Source: Cyanobacteria bacterium FACHB-63 (GTDB lineage Bacteria; Cyanobacteriota; Cyanobacteriia; Leptolyngbyales; Leptolyngbyaceae). From it: a DNA stretch of 40,940 nt. The stretch covers positions 1 to 40,940 of the forward strand of contig JACJNX010000090.1 in assembly GCA_014695255.1 (NCBI GenBank). Reading direction: 5' to 3'. Under the pieces are notes generated by a model. That model had not been told where the DNA came from. It saw only the letters and a program-made list of their open reading frames with translations, and searched no databases. This document shows positions 1-7,787 of this stretch, in pieces (within the stretch, counting starts at the first letter, position 1; each line of letters begins with the position of its first letter). The translations under genes and the position numbers were made by a program.

Positions 1-49
1 CAGATGGACTTCTAAAATTTCGTACATTTATGTTTCCTGGCGAAGTGCT

Positions 50-1000
50 ATGACATTGACTCACACACTGAACAACATCCAAGTCGTTCGTGACCCTTTT
101 CCCCACATCATCATCGATAACTTTCTAGACGAGGACTTGGCTCGCCAAATTGAGCGGAACTTTCCGAAACCAGAGGAAATGCCACGTCACTCCCCAGACT
201 ATGGATTGCTAGATGGCTGGCACCTCAATCCCCGCCACCAGACGATCGCACAGCGCGCAAGCTCAAAAAGCCTGTTCAAGCTGCTTGAATCTCCAGAATT
301 CAGGAAGTATATGCAAGAAGTTTTTGGAGTAGAGCAGCCTTTATTCTGCGATCCGCTCTATCAAGGCGCAGGGTTTTTAACTGCTAAAAAGGGGGGTGTA
401 CACAAAATCCACCGCGATCGCAATCGTCACTTAAACACCCACTTTTACCGTCGTCTCACCCTACTTACCTATTTCAATCGAGGATGGAAACCCGGATATG
501 GCGGCGAACTGAACTTATGGGATAGGAAAATCGAGCAAAACGTTGTGATTGAGCCATTATTCAATCGCTGCGTTGTCTTTGAAAATACAAGACATGCTTT
601 CCATAGTGTTTCTGATGTCACTTTGCCAGCGGGAATGACTCGTAAGGCAATCAATTTCTATTACTACACCGAGTTTCCTGCGCCCGAAGAGCGTTATACC
701 CATATTCACGATACAGAGTTCTTTGCCGCTCCTGGAGAGAAGCTACAGTTTTGGAAGTATGTAACATTCACACGCTTTCCGATCCTTTTAATTGATACTG
801 CGATCAATCGCAACGAAGCTGCTGCTCGATTTCTGCAAAAGAGTGGACTACGATTGCTATATTTACGCTCAGCCGCAGCAGTGTTAAAGATAGTTTCTCC
901 AAAGAAGTACCAGAAGTTGCTTAAATCTAGCCGGTGGAACTTGTTTCAGAAGCCAGACGCTCGATTGATCGAATATTGGAAGAGATACAACAATCAATAG
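50..1000 (+). CDS. 2OG-Fe(II) oxygenase family protein
   Basis: A 316-residue protein with the double-stranded beta-helix signature of 2-oxoglutarate/Fe(II) dioxygenases of the prolyl-4-hydroxylase type. The N-terminal stretch (residues 16-28, PFPHIIIDNFLDE) is the usual opening of this family. The iron ligands appear to be His121 and Asp123 in an HRD motif and a distal His near 182-185 (RHAFHSV); Arg198 (MTRKAINFYYYT) would bind 2-oxoglutarate. Residues 150-158 (YGGELNLWD) form the typical strand between them. The C-terminal 100 residues are not recognised. The substrate cannot be told from sequence; relatives hydroxylate protein or small-molecule substrates. The ATG at 50 has no strong ribosome binding site, and the gene's upstream neighbourhood is outside the window. 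It is followed by a bidirectional terminator. Confidence 0.85.
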   Translation: MTLTHTLNNIQVVRDPFPHIIIDNFLDEDLARQIERNFPKPEEMPRHSPDYGLLDGWHLNPRHQTIAQRASSKSLFKLLESPEFRKYMQEVFGVEQPLFCDPLYQGAGFLTAKKGGVHKIHRDRNRHLNTHFYRRLTLLTYFNRGWKPGYGGELNLWDRKIEQNVVIEPLFNRCVVFENTRHAFHSVSDVTLPAGMTRKAINFYYYTEFPAPEERYTHIHDTEFFAAPGEKLQFWKYVTFTRFPILLIDTAINRNEAAARFLQKSGLRLLYLRSAAAVLKIVSPKKYQKLLKSSRWNLFQKPDARLIEYWKRYNNQ

Positions 1001-1055
1001 ACTTTGCGAGATTGCTCAAAGCGCTAGAACTTTGAGGCTTTACTGCTGCTTAGAA

Positions 1056-1090
1056 GGGCGATCGCTCTAGTTCAAGTCGATCGCCCCTTT
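1056..1090. terminator. Bidirectional intrinsic terminator
   Basis: GGGCGATCG (1056-1064) pairs perfectly with CGATCGCCC (1078-1086) around a 13-base loop. It is flanked by short A and T runs and lies between the converging oxygenase and S1-protein genes. The stem contains HIP1-type sequence, a common arrangement in cyanobacterial terminators. Confidence 0.6.
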
Positions 1091-1094
1091 ATCC

Positions 1095-1982
1095 TCAACC
1101 CAACAGATTTTTCCGAGCGCGTTCCTGCCGCGATTCGGCTTCTTCCATCAGTTTGGCGAAGTCCTCGATCGCTTCTCCCGGATAATTCTCAAACACACGA
1201 GTCGAAAGCGAAATCCGACCCCGCCCTTCATCCAAATCGACAATCATCGCTTTAATCACCTGTCCAACTTGCAGCAGCGAGGGAAGGGATTCGATGTAGT
1301 TCTTACTAATTTGATTGATATGAAGTAGACCCGTTGTGCCATCAAATTCGGCAAACGCACCAAACGGCTTGAGACTGGTAATCGTTGCTTCGACCAGTTG
1401 ACCCACTTCTAACTGACTAAAGTTTGCCGCTCGTGCTGCGAGGCGATTTGATAAAACAATCTTGTTACGATCGCGATCCAGTTCCAAAAACGTCGCAGAT
1501 AATGTCTGCCCTTTCAGCGCATCGAGATTTTCACGTTCGACTAAGTGCGATCGTGGAATAAAGCCCCGTAATCCCTGCACATCAACAGTAACGCCCCCTT
1601 TATTTGAGCCAGTCACCCGAACTTGTAAACTCTGATTGGTTGTCTGCAAATCTGCAAGGCGCTCCCAAACTTTCTGAAGCTCAAGCTGGCGCAGAGAAAT
1701 GGTCACGCGCCCATCGGCATCCTGTTCGCGCACAATGACGAATTCTCGCTCCTCATCCAACGGCAGAACTGCCGACACATCTGTCACTCGTCGCACACTC
1801 GCTTCCTCGATCGGCAAAAACGCCGGAGATTTTCCTCCGATATCGACTAAAGCACCATCGCTTTCGTAACTAAACGCTTTACCCGTCACTCGTTTCCCCT
1901 TCTGAAACTCGTAATCGTGCTGCTCTAGAGCTTTAGCGAAATCTTCCATCGAAAAGGAAGCATTAGTCGATCGATCTAGCAT
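1095..1982 (-). CDS. rps1b: 30S ribosomal protein S1-like (Rps1b-type) RNA-binding protein
   Basis: A 295-residue protein built from three S1/OB-fold domains, roughly residues 30-100, 115-182 and 193-263. The third is the most canonical (GQLVEATITSLKPFGAFAEF, then GLLHINQIS and GRISLST). The second carries GGVTVDVQGLRGFIPRSHL. S1 proteins hold mRNA on the 30S subunit; cyanobacteria have two short forms, Rps1a and Rps1b. At 295 residues with a short N-terminal extension and only three S1 repeats, this matches the Rps1b class better than the roughly 330-residue Rps1a, but I separate the two only by length. The start ATG at 1982 follows AGGAATC at a reasonable distance. It is separated from the dienelactone hydrolase gene upstream by about 50 bases and may be cotranscribed with it. 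Confidence 0.85.
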   Translation of the reverse strand: MLDRSTNASFSMEDFAKALEQHDYEFQKGKRVTGKAFSYESDGALVDIGGKSPAFLPIEEASVRRVTDVSAVLPLDEEREFVIVREQDADGRVTISLRQLELQKVWERLADLQTTNQSLQVRVTGSNKGGVTVDVQGLRGFIPRSHLVERENLDALKGQTLSATFLELDRDRNKIVLSNRLAARAANFSQLEVGQLVEATITSLKPFGAFAEFDGTTGLLHINQISKNYIESLPSLLQVGQVIKAMIVDLDEGRGRISLSTRVFENYPGEAIEDFAKLMEEAESRQERARKNLLG

Positions 1983-2032
1983 TTCTACTGATTCCTGAAA
2001 AATACGATCGCCACTTGACTGGCTTTCTAATT

Positions 2033-2746
2033 CTAGTGCCTTAGTCTCAAAAATAACGTCTTAACTTGTTCCCAAGCATCCGCCGCCGCAGTGGAATTGT
2101 AGTCCGATCGCTGATCGCAAAAGAATCCATGTCCTGCTGGATAGCGAAAGACACGATGATCAATATGATGTTCTTTCAGCGCGGCTTCGATCTGGTCAAT
2201 TTGGTCGATCGGGATCAGTGGATCTTGTGTGCCGAAAAAGGCGTACAGCGTTCCTTGAATTTCTGGCGTTCGGGCGATCGTGGGTTCTCCCCCGCCCGGA
2301 GTCATCGTCGCAATTCCTGCACCATAAAAAGAAGCGGTCGCCTTCACTTCAGGCAAAGTTGCTGCCAGATAGACAACGTGCCCACCGAAGCAAAACCCGA
2401 TCGTGCCCACTTCGTTAAAGCCTTTGGCTTGCAGAAACGCGATCGTCGCCCTCAAATCGCTCAACAATTGATCCGTCGTCGTTTGATCCTTGTGGAATCG
2501 CCCTAGCTTGGTATCTTCCTCACTGTATCCCACCTCAAACCCGGGTGCGGTTCGTTGAAAGATTGCGGGTGCGATCGCCAAGTAGCCCTCTTGCGCCAAT
2601 CGCTTTGTCACTTCTTGAATATGCGAGTTCACCCCGAAAATTTCTTGAACCACAATAATTGCTCCCGATGCGGAAACATCCGGTTCGCTGATGTAGGCAT
2701 CAATATCAAGTGAACCATTTGAAAGTTTGATCCAGGAGGAATTCAC
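2033..2746 (-). CDS. Dienelactone hydrolase family protein
   Basis: A 237-residue alpha/beta hydrolase of the dienelactone hydrolase family. The nucleophile is Cys119 in GFCFGG, as in classical DLH rather than a Ser esterase. The acid is Asp175 (FGTQDPLIP) and the base His206 (PAGHGF). The glutamate in VVQEIFGVN (about residue 35), which in DLH tunes the cysteine, is also present. All catalytic elements are thus in place. Family members hydrolyse lactone rings of dienelactones or related esters; in cyanobacteria the true substrate is unknown. The start is a GTG at 2746 with only a weak GTGAG-like ribosome binding site. It is cytoplasmic, with no signal peptide. The S1-protein gene follows on the same strand. 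Confidence 0.88.
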   Translation of the reverse strand: MNSSWIKLSNGSLDIDAYISEPDVSASGAIIVVQEIFGVNSHIQEVTKRLAQEGYLAIAPAIFQRTAPGFEVGYSEEDTKLGRFHKDQTTTDQLLSDLRATIAFLQAKGFNEVGTIGFCFGGHVVYLAATLPEVKATASFYGAGIATMTPGGGEPTIARTPEIQGTLYAFFGTQDPLIPIDQIDQIEAALKEHHIDHRVFRYPAGHGFFCDQRSDYNSTAAADAWEQVKTLFLRLRH

Positions 2747-3043
2747 GATCGCGTCTCACAACACAACACTCTGTATTCTGAACGAAAAACGCAACTCCAG
2801 ATCGACGAAAACAGACCACTCTGACTTTAACTACCATGACAAATTCAAAAGGGCGCTTGAAATGTCGCAGGCTATACTGTCTGTATCAGGGTCAGTAGAA
2901 TTAATGGTAAGCAGATAAAGCTGAGTTCATAAAAGCGGAAGTGATTCAGGAATAATAAGGTCTAGTTTCAGTACAAGCGATCGTAACCCCGAAGCAGTAC
3001 CCAACTCATTGCCTCCGGTCTCTTCTAAAATGGGGACAACGTT
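2747..3043. other. Intergenic region between divergent genes; nothing identified
   Basis: This stretch lies between the divergent DLH and GntR genes and must hold at least one promoter. It is AT-richer than its neighbours. I see no RNA gene, repeat or convincing conserved ORF in it. Confidence 0.4.
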
Positions 3044-3071
3044 TGTGGACTGATTAATGTGGGCTGATTAA
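3044..3071 (+). promoter_or_regulatory. 14-bp tandem direct repeat upstream of the GntR gene
   Basis: TGTGGACTGATTAA (3044-3057) is followed at once by TGTGGGCTGATTAA (3058-3071), with one mismatch in 14. It sits 62 bases before the GntR start codon. Its placement suits a protein-binding site, for example for autoregulation, but that is inference; it may be a chance duplication. Confidence 0.35.
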
Positions 3072-3132
3072 ACGCACAACAACTAAAAGATTTTTCCAGT
3101 AAATTCCATGATTGAGGTTTGAGGGCACGGGC

Positions 3133-4119
3133 ATGGTGCAATTTCATATTCAGCCAGATAGCGATATCCCGGCATCAACTCAACTGTATAACCAGATTTT
3201 ATTTGCGATCGCATCGCGGCAATTTCCACCCGGACATCGGTTGCCCAGCACTCGACAACTGGCGATGCAAACTGGACTGCACCGCAATACAATTAGCAAA
3301 GTGTATCGCCAACTCGAAGATGCAGGCGTAGTCGATGCCCAAGCTGGGTCTGGAATTTATGTGCGTGACCAAGGGCACGATACGGGGTCACGTATCAAGT
3401 CTCCACTGCTTGAGCAATATCCCCAGGCACACAAAATCATTCAATCTAGCTTAGATGAACTGGTCAAACAAGGCTGCTCACTCGGACAAGCGCGAGAATT
3501 GTTCCTTGCCGAGATCGATTGGCGATTGCGCTGTAGTGCTTCAGTTCTGGTGACGGCTCCCCAGCATGATTTGGCGAACGGGGAAGTTTTAATGCGGGAG
3601 CTAGAACGCGCTCTAGCAATTCCAATGCAGCTTGTGCCGATGGAAGAACTTGGACAAGTGCTCGATCAAACGCGATCCAGTACCGTCGTTACCAGTCGTT
3701 ACTTTATCGCCCAAGCCGAAGCGATCGCATCGCCTAAAGCAGCGCGAGTGATTCCGATCGATATCTACGACTTCGAGCAGGAATTGAAGCAAGTGAAAGC
3801 GATGCCAAAAGGCACTTGTTTAGGCATTGTCAGCTTGAGCGGTGGAACCGTCGGCGTAGCAGAAGTGATTATTCACAGCTTACGCGGCGACGATTTGTTA
3901 GTGATGACCGCGCAGATAGACGATCGCTATAAGCTCAATGCAATGGTGAGAACGGCACAAACAATCTTTTGCTTTGATCAAGTGAGTTGTGCAAGCGTGA
4001 AAGCAACGATTTCAGCTTCTCGCGATGACATCATTCGCCCGCCTCAAGTCATCTGCTGCGAAAACTTTATTGTGGGCAAATCGATTAATCTACTGAGACG
4101 AGAGTTAGGACTGGAATAA
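3133..4119 (+). CDS. GntR family transcriptional regulator
   Basis: A 328-residue regulator. The first 75 residues form a GntR winged helix-turn-helix: STQLYNQILFAIASRQFPPG, then LPSTRQLAMQTGLHRNTISK and LEDAGVVDAQAGSGIYV. The remaining 250 residues form an effector or oligomerisation domain that I cannot assign to FadR, HutC or MocR (no aminotransferase lysine motif is visible). I place the start at the ATG at 3133, which has GAGGG seven bases upstream, rather than a TTG seven codons earlier. The gene stops three bases before the convergent hybrid-kinase gene. The 14-bp direct repeat just upstream could be its own operator. The target genes are unknown. Confidence 0.82.
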   Translation: MVQFHIQPDSDIPASTQLYNQILFAIASRQFPPGHRLPSTRQLAMQTGLHRNTISKVYRQLEDAGVVDAQAGSGIYVRDQGHDTGSRIKSPLLEQYPQAHKIIQSSLDELVKQGCSLGQARELFLAEIDWRLRCSASVLVTAPQHDLANGEVLMRELERALAIPMQLVPMEELGQVLDQTRSSTVVTSRYFIAQAEAIASPKAARVIPIDIYDFEQELKQVKAMPKGTCLGIVSLSGGTVGVAEVIIHSLRGDDLLVMTAQIDDRYKLNAMVRTAQTIFCFDQVSCASVKATISASRDDIIRPPQVICCENFIVGKSINLLRRELGLE

Positions 4120-4122
4120 GAA

Positions 4123-6174
4123 TTAGGCCATTCTGATGGGTAGAGCCAGCTTCAAAACTGTCATTCCCGATCGCTGGCTCACAATTAAATCTGCACCTAA
4201 ATCAAATGCGCATCGTCGCAGTAATGCCAATCTTAAGGTAGAAACATTTTGTCTTCGCTGCGGCGCAATTTCTTCAGCATCCTCCAAAACACAATTCGCA
4301 GAGAGACAAAACGTTTGCCGCTCAAAATCAATTTGCGTGTGAAGTTGAATCGGTAAATCAGGAGTCAACTGATTGAGATGCAAGAGCATTTGACTCAGCG
4401 CTTTTTCCAACGTAGGCAAGTGAACCAGCAGTTTGGGAACTGGGTCTAGCGTTCGTTCAAGCTGAATTACGATCGTAGTGTCTCGCGAAAATCGCTCGAT
4501 TAGAAGCGCTAACCAGTCGTGAATTTGCACTTCGTTCAGCGGCATCGCATCCAAAGAATTTGACGAACTCTGAAACGCAAGCAAATCGCTCACTAAGCGG
4601 AATTTCTCTTGCCACCCCTGCCGCAGAATGCTTAAGTATTGACCTAACCGTTGAACATGAGTGTTGGGGGCATCTGGATCGTTAAGAGAATCAACTCCAC
4701 GCTCCATCAGTTCAATCACCATCCGCATATTCGTTAGCGGTGTCCGCAGTTCGTGAGACAGCGCTTCAATGAACTCATCCTGGAGTGCCTTAATCTGCCC
4801 CAGTTCCGCAATCTGCGCTTGTGCAATCTGGCTTTGCTGGGCAGATTGATAAGCTCGAATCGCTTGGCTTACCAGTTGCCCGATCGCTTCGGCTTGAAAC
4901 TCGCTCCAGCGTGGGTACTCTGGCAAAATGATGCCGAATTCGCCGATTGTGCCGTGCTGTCCCTGAATTGGGCAGACAACCACTTGAGGCAAGGCACGAT
5001 AAATCGGCGGCAGAATTTCCAAAGGCGGGCAAATCCAGCACTGGCGCTGAAACAGCCGGGAGTAAAACGACGAGAATTTTGCAGTCTCTACCATGCGCCG
5101 CAGCAGCGATCGCGGTTCCGTATCTTCAGCATTAAACTCGGCAGCGATCGTCGAAATCATCGCGGCTGGGTCGTGAAAGGCAATCCAACTGTAGTGAAAG
5201 TTTAAGGTTTGCCCAATTTCTTGCAGCATCCATTGGAGAAATTCGGTTTGATCGGTATCGCAGCGATCGAAAATGTGCTGGCGGAGTCGATCAACCGCGA
5301 TTGCAAATTGAAGCTGTTCAGTCCGCTCTTTTAGCTGAGCGCTTAACAGCGATTGCGTGGTCTCCAGAATTTGCTTTTGGGCATCTAGGCTCGACTCGCG
5401 CTGGCAGCGATCGCTCATATCCTGAAACACCATAACGCCACCAATAATCTCTCCGTCTCGGTTGCGAATTGGGGAGGCACTGTCACCGACAGGGCGCTTC
5501 GTTCCGTCGCGCGATCGTAAAACCGCACGAGCAGGTAATGTAATTGTATCACCCTGACATAAAGCTGCCAGAATCGGGTTGTTGATCGCTGCTCCAGTTT
5601 CTTCGTCGATCAGATCTAGCACCCGTCCTGCAAATTCTCCTAAAGCTTGCTCCTGCGTCCAGCCTGTGAAAAACTCTGCGGCAGGATTCATAAAGGTAAT
5701 GAATCCATCGACATCAGTGGCGATCGTGGCATCCCCAATGCTGACCAAGGTGGTGGCATACCATTGCTGGACATCTTTAAGGGCGACTTCCATTTGGTGA
5801 CGACGCAGGGCAACCTGAATTGTGGTGTGCAAATCTGCTTCGTGAAACGGTTTAATCAGGTAGCCAAATGGAGAAGTTTCGGTGGCGCGTCTGAGCGTGT
5901 ATTCGTCTGCGTGAGCCGTGAGGTAGACAACAGGAAGATTCAGCTTGAGATAGAGATATTCTGCCGCAGAAACGCCGTCGTTTTTTCCCTGCAAGCAGAT
6001 ATCCATCAAGACCAAATCCGGGCGCTGGCTAGCGGCAATCTGGATGGCTTGACGAGCACTGGTTGCGATCGCAATGACTTGATAGCCGAATGTTTGTAAT
6101 ACTTCCTGCACATGCCAAGCGACAACGCTTTGGTCTTCAACAACGAGAATTCTTTTCACGCTCACCGCTCTCAC
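4123..6174 (-). CDS. Response regulator receiver-PAS-GAF-like-histidine kinase hybrid, degenerate ATPase
   Basis: A 683-residue sensor protein. Residues 7-120 are a CheY-like receiver with Asp58 as phospho-acceptor and Lys108 as the conserved lysine. A PAS domain spans about 135-260 (TDVDGFITFMNPAAEFFTGW). A coiled segment leads into a probable GAF domain (290-445). A HisKA dimerisation helix carries His474 in ALSHELRTPL. The C-terminal 200 residues sit where HATPase_c should be, yet I see no N-box asparagines, no DxGxG and no GxGLGL motif; the matching stretch reads LPTLEKALSQMLLHLNQL. ATP binding is therefore doubtful. It lies 53 bases downstream of a PAS-HisKA_2 kinase gene on the same strand, suggesting an operon and a phosphorelay. 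The start is one of three nearby GTG codons (6174, 6165, 6159); the choice is uncertain. Confidence 0.85.
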   Translation of the reverse strand: MRAVSVKRILVVEDQSVVAWHVQEVLQTFGYQVIAIATSARQAIQIAASQRPDLVLMDICLQGKNDGVSAAEYLYLKLNLPVVYLTAHADEYTLRRATETSPFGYLIKPFHEADLHTTIQVALRRHQMEVALKDVQQWYATTLVSIGDATIATDVDGFITFMNPAAEFFTGWTQEQALGEFAGRVLDLIDEETGAAINNPILAALCQGDTITLPARAVLRSRDGTKRPVGDSASPIRNRDGEIIGGVMVFQDMSDRCQRESSLDAQKQILETTQSLLSAQLKERTEQLQFAIAVDRLRQHIFDRCDTDQTEFLQWMLQEIGQTLNFHYSWIAFHDPAAMISTIAAEFNAEDTEPRSLLRRMVETAKFSSFYSRLFQRQCWICPPLEILPPIYRALPQVVVCPIQGQHGTIGEFGIILPEYPRWSEFQAEAIGQLVSQAIRAYQSAQQSQIAQAQIAELGQIKALQDEFIEALSHELRTPLTNMRMVIELMERGVDSLNDPDAPNTHVQRLGQYLSILRQGWQEKFRLVSDLLAFQSSSNSLDAMPLNEVQIHDWLALLIERFSRDTTIVIQLERTLDPVPKLLVHLPTLEKALSQMLLHLNQLTPDLPIQLHTQIDFERQTFCLSANCVLEDAEEIAPQRRQNVSTLRLALLRRCAFDLGADLIVSQRSGMTVLKLALPIRMA

Positions 6175-6227
6175 TTCTTAACTCGCTCTTATTGTAGGCT
6201 CTGTTGCAATAACTTTAAACAACAGAT

Positions 6228-7427
6228 TTAAGCGCAGTTGAATGTGACATTGAACCGAGTTTTTTGAGTTTTTTCAACTGTAATCTGAGCATTTAATTGA
6301 TTCGCTAAAGCATTAACTAAGCGCAAGCCCATCGATCGAATTTCTTGTAGCTGGAAACTCTCAGGAAGAATTTTTCCGTTATTTTCTACGGTTAGGCAAA
6401 TCCCAGAAGAATCATGGTTCAAGGTGACTGTTACTTCGCCGGTTTCTTCGTTCATAAATCCATGCTTCAAAGCGTTGGTCATGAGTTCATTTAGAATTAG
6501 CCCACATGGAATTGCTTTCTCTAAGCTGACTACGATATTTGGCTGAACTTGAACCGATAAGCTTACGTGCTCTGGCTGAATTCGATAAATGTTAAATAAA
6601 CTTAGCGTCAAAGACTGTACATATTCTGACAGGTTGATATGAGCAAAATCTTCAGAGCGGTATAAAGTATCGTGAACTAATGCCATCGAACTAATGCGGC
6701 TTTGACTATCCTTGAAAATTTCTTTTACTTCAGGATCCTGAATGCGCTGTGCTTGTAAATAAATTAAGCTCGAAATAATTTGCAAATTGTTTTTGACGCG
6801 ATGATGAATTTCTTTCAGTAATGCTTCTTTCTCTTGTAGAGACGCTTGGACTTTGGCTTCTGCTAACTTCTGAATGGTAATGTCTTCGATCGTTCCGGTA
6901 TGCCCAATTAACTCTTCCTGTTCTGAAAGCATCGGAGCAGTTCTGACGTGCAGCCAGCGGATTTCTTGAGCCGGGGTAATAATTCGGAATTGCTCGGTGT
7001 GAGGTCGCCCAGCCTTGGCATCTTCGATCCAAGGGTGCAAAACGCGATCGCGATCATCGGGATGTACATAGTTTAGCCAACGCTCGCCAACACTTTCTTC
7101 AAGCGTATGTCCAACGATTTCTTCACAGCGAGAATTGATGTAGGTAAGCTGTCCCTGCACATCACAGCTAAAAACGCCAAAGGGTAAACAGGCACTGAGC
7201 GCTAACCACTGTTCCTCGGTTTGATGCGTTGCGATTAGCAGCGATGCAGAGTGCGGATTAAGCAGCGTTTCGAGTTGAACAAGGACAGTCGAGAGGGAGC
7301 GATCGATCTCAGGTTGAACGGGTTGCGGTAGAGCGGCGATCGAGCGGTGAAACGCCTGAACTTGTGCTTTAAAAGCACGAATGCGTAATTCTAGTTCAGG
7401 AGGATTCGGGCCTAAAGTCTCGTCCAT
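6228..7427 (-). CDS. PAS domain sensor histidine kinase, HisKA_2 family
   Basis: A 399-residue soluble kinase with no membrane segment. Residues 70-190 form a PAS fold with a PAC-like end (FGVFSCDVQGQLTYINSRC, then HTGTIEDIT). The phospho-acceptor block is EIHHRVKNNLQ at 207-217, the signature of the HisKA_2 class that often works with separate receivers. The ATPase domain retains an N-box (LILNELMTNALKHGF), a weak G1 box (VENNGK, where Asp is replaced) and a MGLRLVNAL segment. It is the first gene of a likely two-gene operon with the receiver-PAS-HisKA protein downstream, which has a receiver domain but no visible ATPase motifs; the pair may form one phosphorelay. The sensed signal is unknown. 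Confidence 0.87.
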   Translation of the reverse strand: MDETLGPNPPELELRIRAFKAQVQAFHRSIAALPQPVQPEIDRSLSTVLVQLETLLNPHSASLLIATHQTEEQWLALSACLPFGVFSCDVQGQLTYINSRCEEIVGHTLEESVGERWLNYVHPDDRDRVLHPWIEDAKAGRPHTEQFRIITPAQEIRWLHVRTAPMLSEQEELIGHTGTIEDITIQKLAEAKVQASLQEKEALLKEIHHRVKNNLQIISSLIYLQAQRIQDPEVKEIFKDSQSRISSMALVHDTLYRSEDFAHINLSEYVQSLTLSLFNIYRIQPEHVSLSVQVQPNIVVSLEKAIPCGLILNELMTNALKHGFMNEETGEVTVTLNHDSSGICLTVENNGKILPESFQLQEIRSMGLRLVNALANQLNAQITVEKTQKTRFNVTFNCA

Positions 7428-7524
7428 ATGACATGAATCCCAGAGGTCATAGCAAACTTTATCAGAGATTTAGCCCGATATTTGAGCTTAGCAGCAGGCT
7501 TTACCTTGAAAGTGAGAGCCGAGC

Positions 7525-7609
7525 TATAGCGATCCGGTTTGAGTTGTGAACGCTAAAAGGGTGGGGAGTAGGGAGTTCCCTACTCCCCACCTAATTTAGA
7601 ATCGCTATA
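7525..7609. repeat. Nested palindromic intergenic element, 85 bp
   Basis: The outer arms TATAGCGAT (7525-7533) and ATCGCTATA (7601-7609) are perfect inverted repeats. Inside them CTAAA (7553-7557) faces TTTAG (7595-7599). The core 7561-7590 has two perfect 14-base arms (GTGGGGAGTAGGGA and its complement) separated by two bases. No ORF lies within. The nested symmetry and GGGAGTAGGGAG-type core resemble the small dispersed palindromic repeats of cyanobacterial genomes. A transcript would fold into a long hairpin. Confidence 0.65.
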
Positions 7610-7668
7610 CCTCCGCCTCTATCGGAGAACCGATTAAAGAGTTCGGCTTTCTCTTTCATAGATAGTAC

Positions 7669-7721
7669 GTACGCTAAGCAATTTTCGCGTATGATGATTC
7701 TAGTTGAAATATTTAGCGTAC
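7669..7721 (+). promoter_or_regulatory. Operator-like inverted repeat upstream of the HlyD gene
   Basis: GTACGCTAA (7669-7677) and TTAGCGTAC (7713-7721) are perfect inverted copies. The right copy lies within a further near-palindrome ATTTAG-CGTA-CTAAAT (7711-7726). Paired sites of this kind in front of an efflux membrane-fusion gene suit a TetR or MarR repressor, but no such regulator lies next door in the window. Confidence 0.4.
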
Positions 7722-7787
7722 TAAATAAATAGGTATATCAATCCTCCTTAGCCCTAATCTGTTCACCGCTTCACTGTGAGATCTGTC

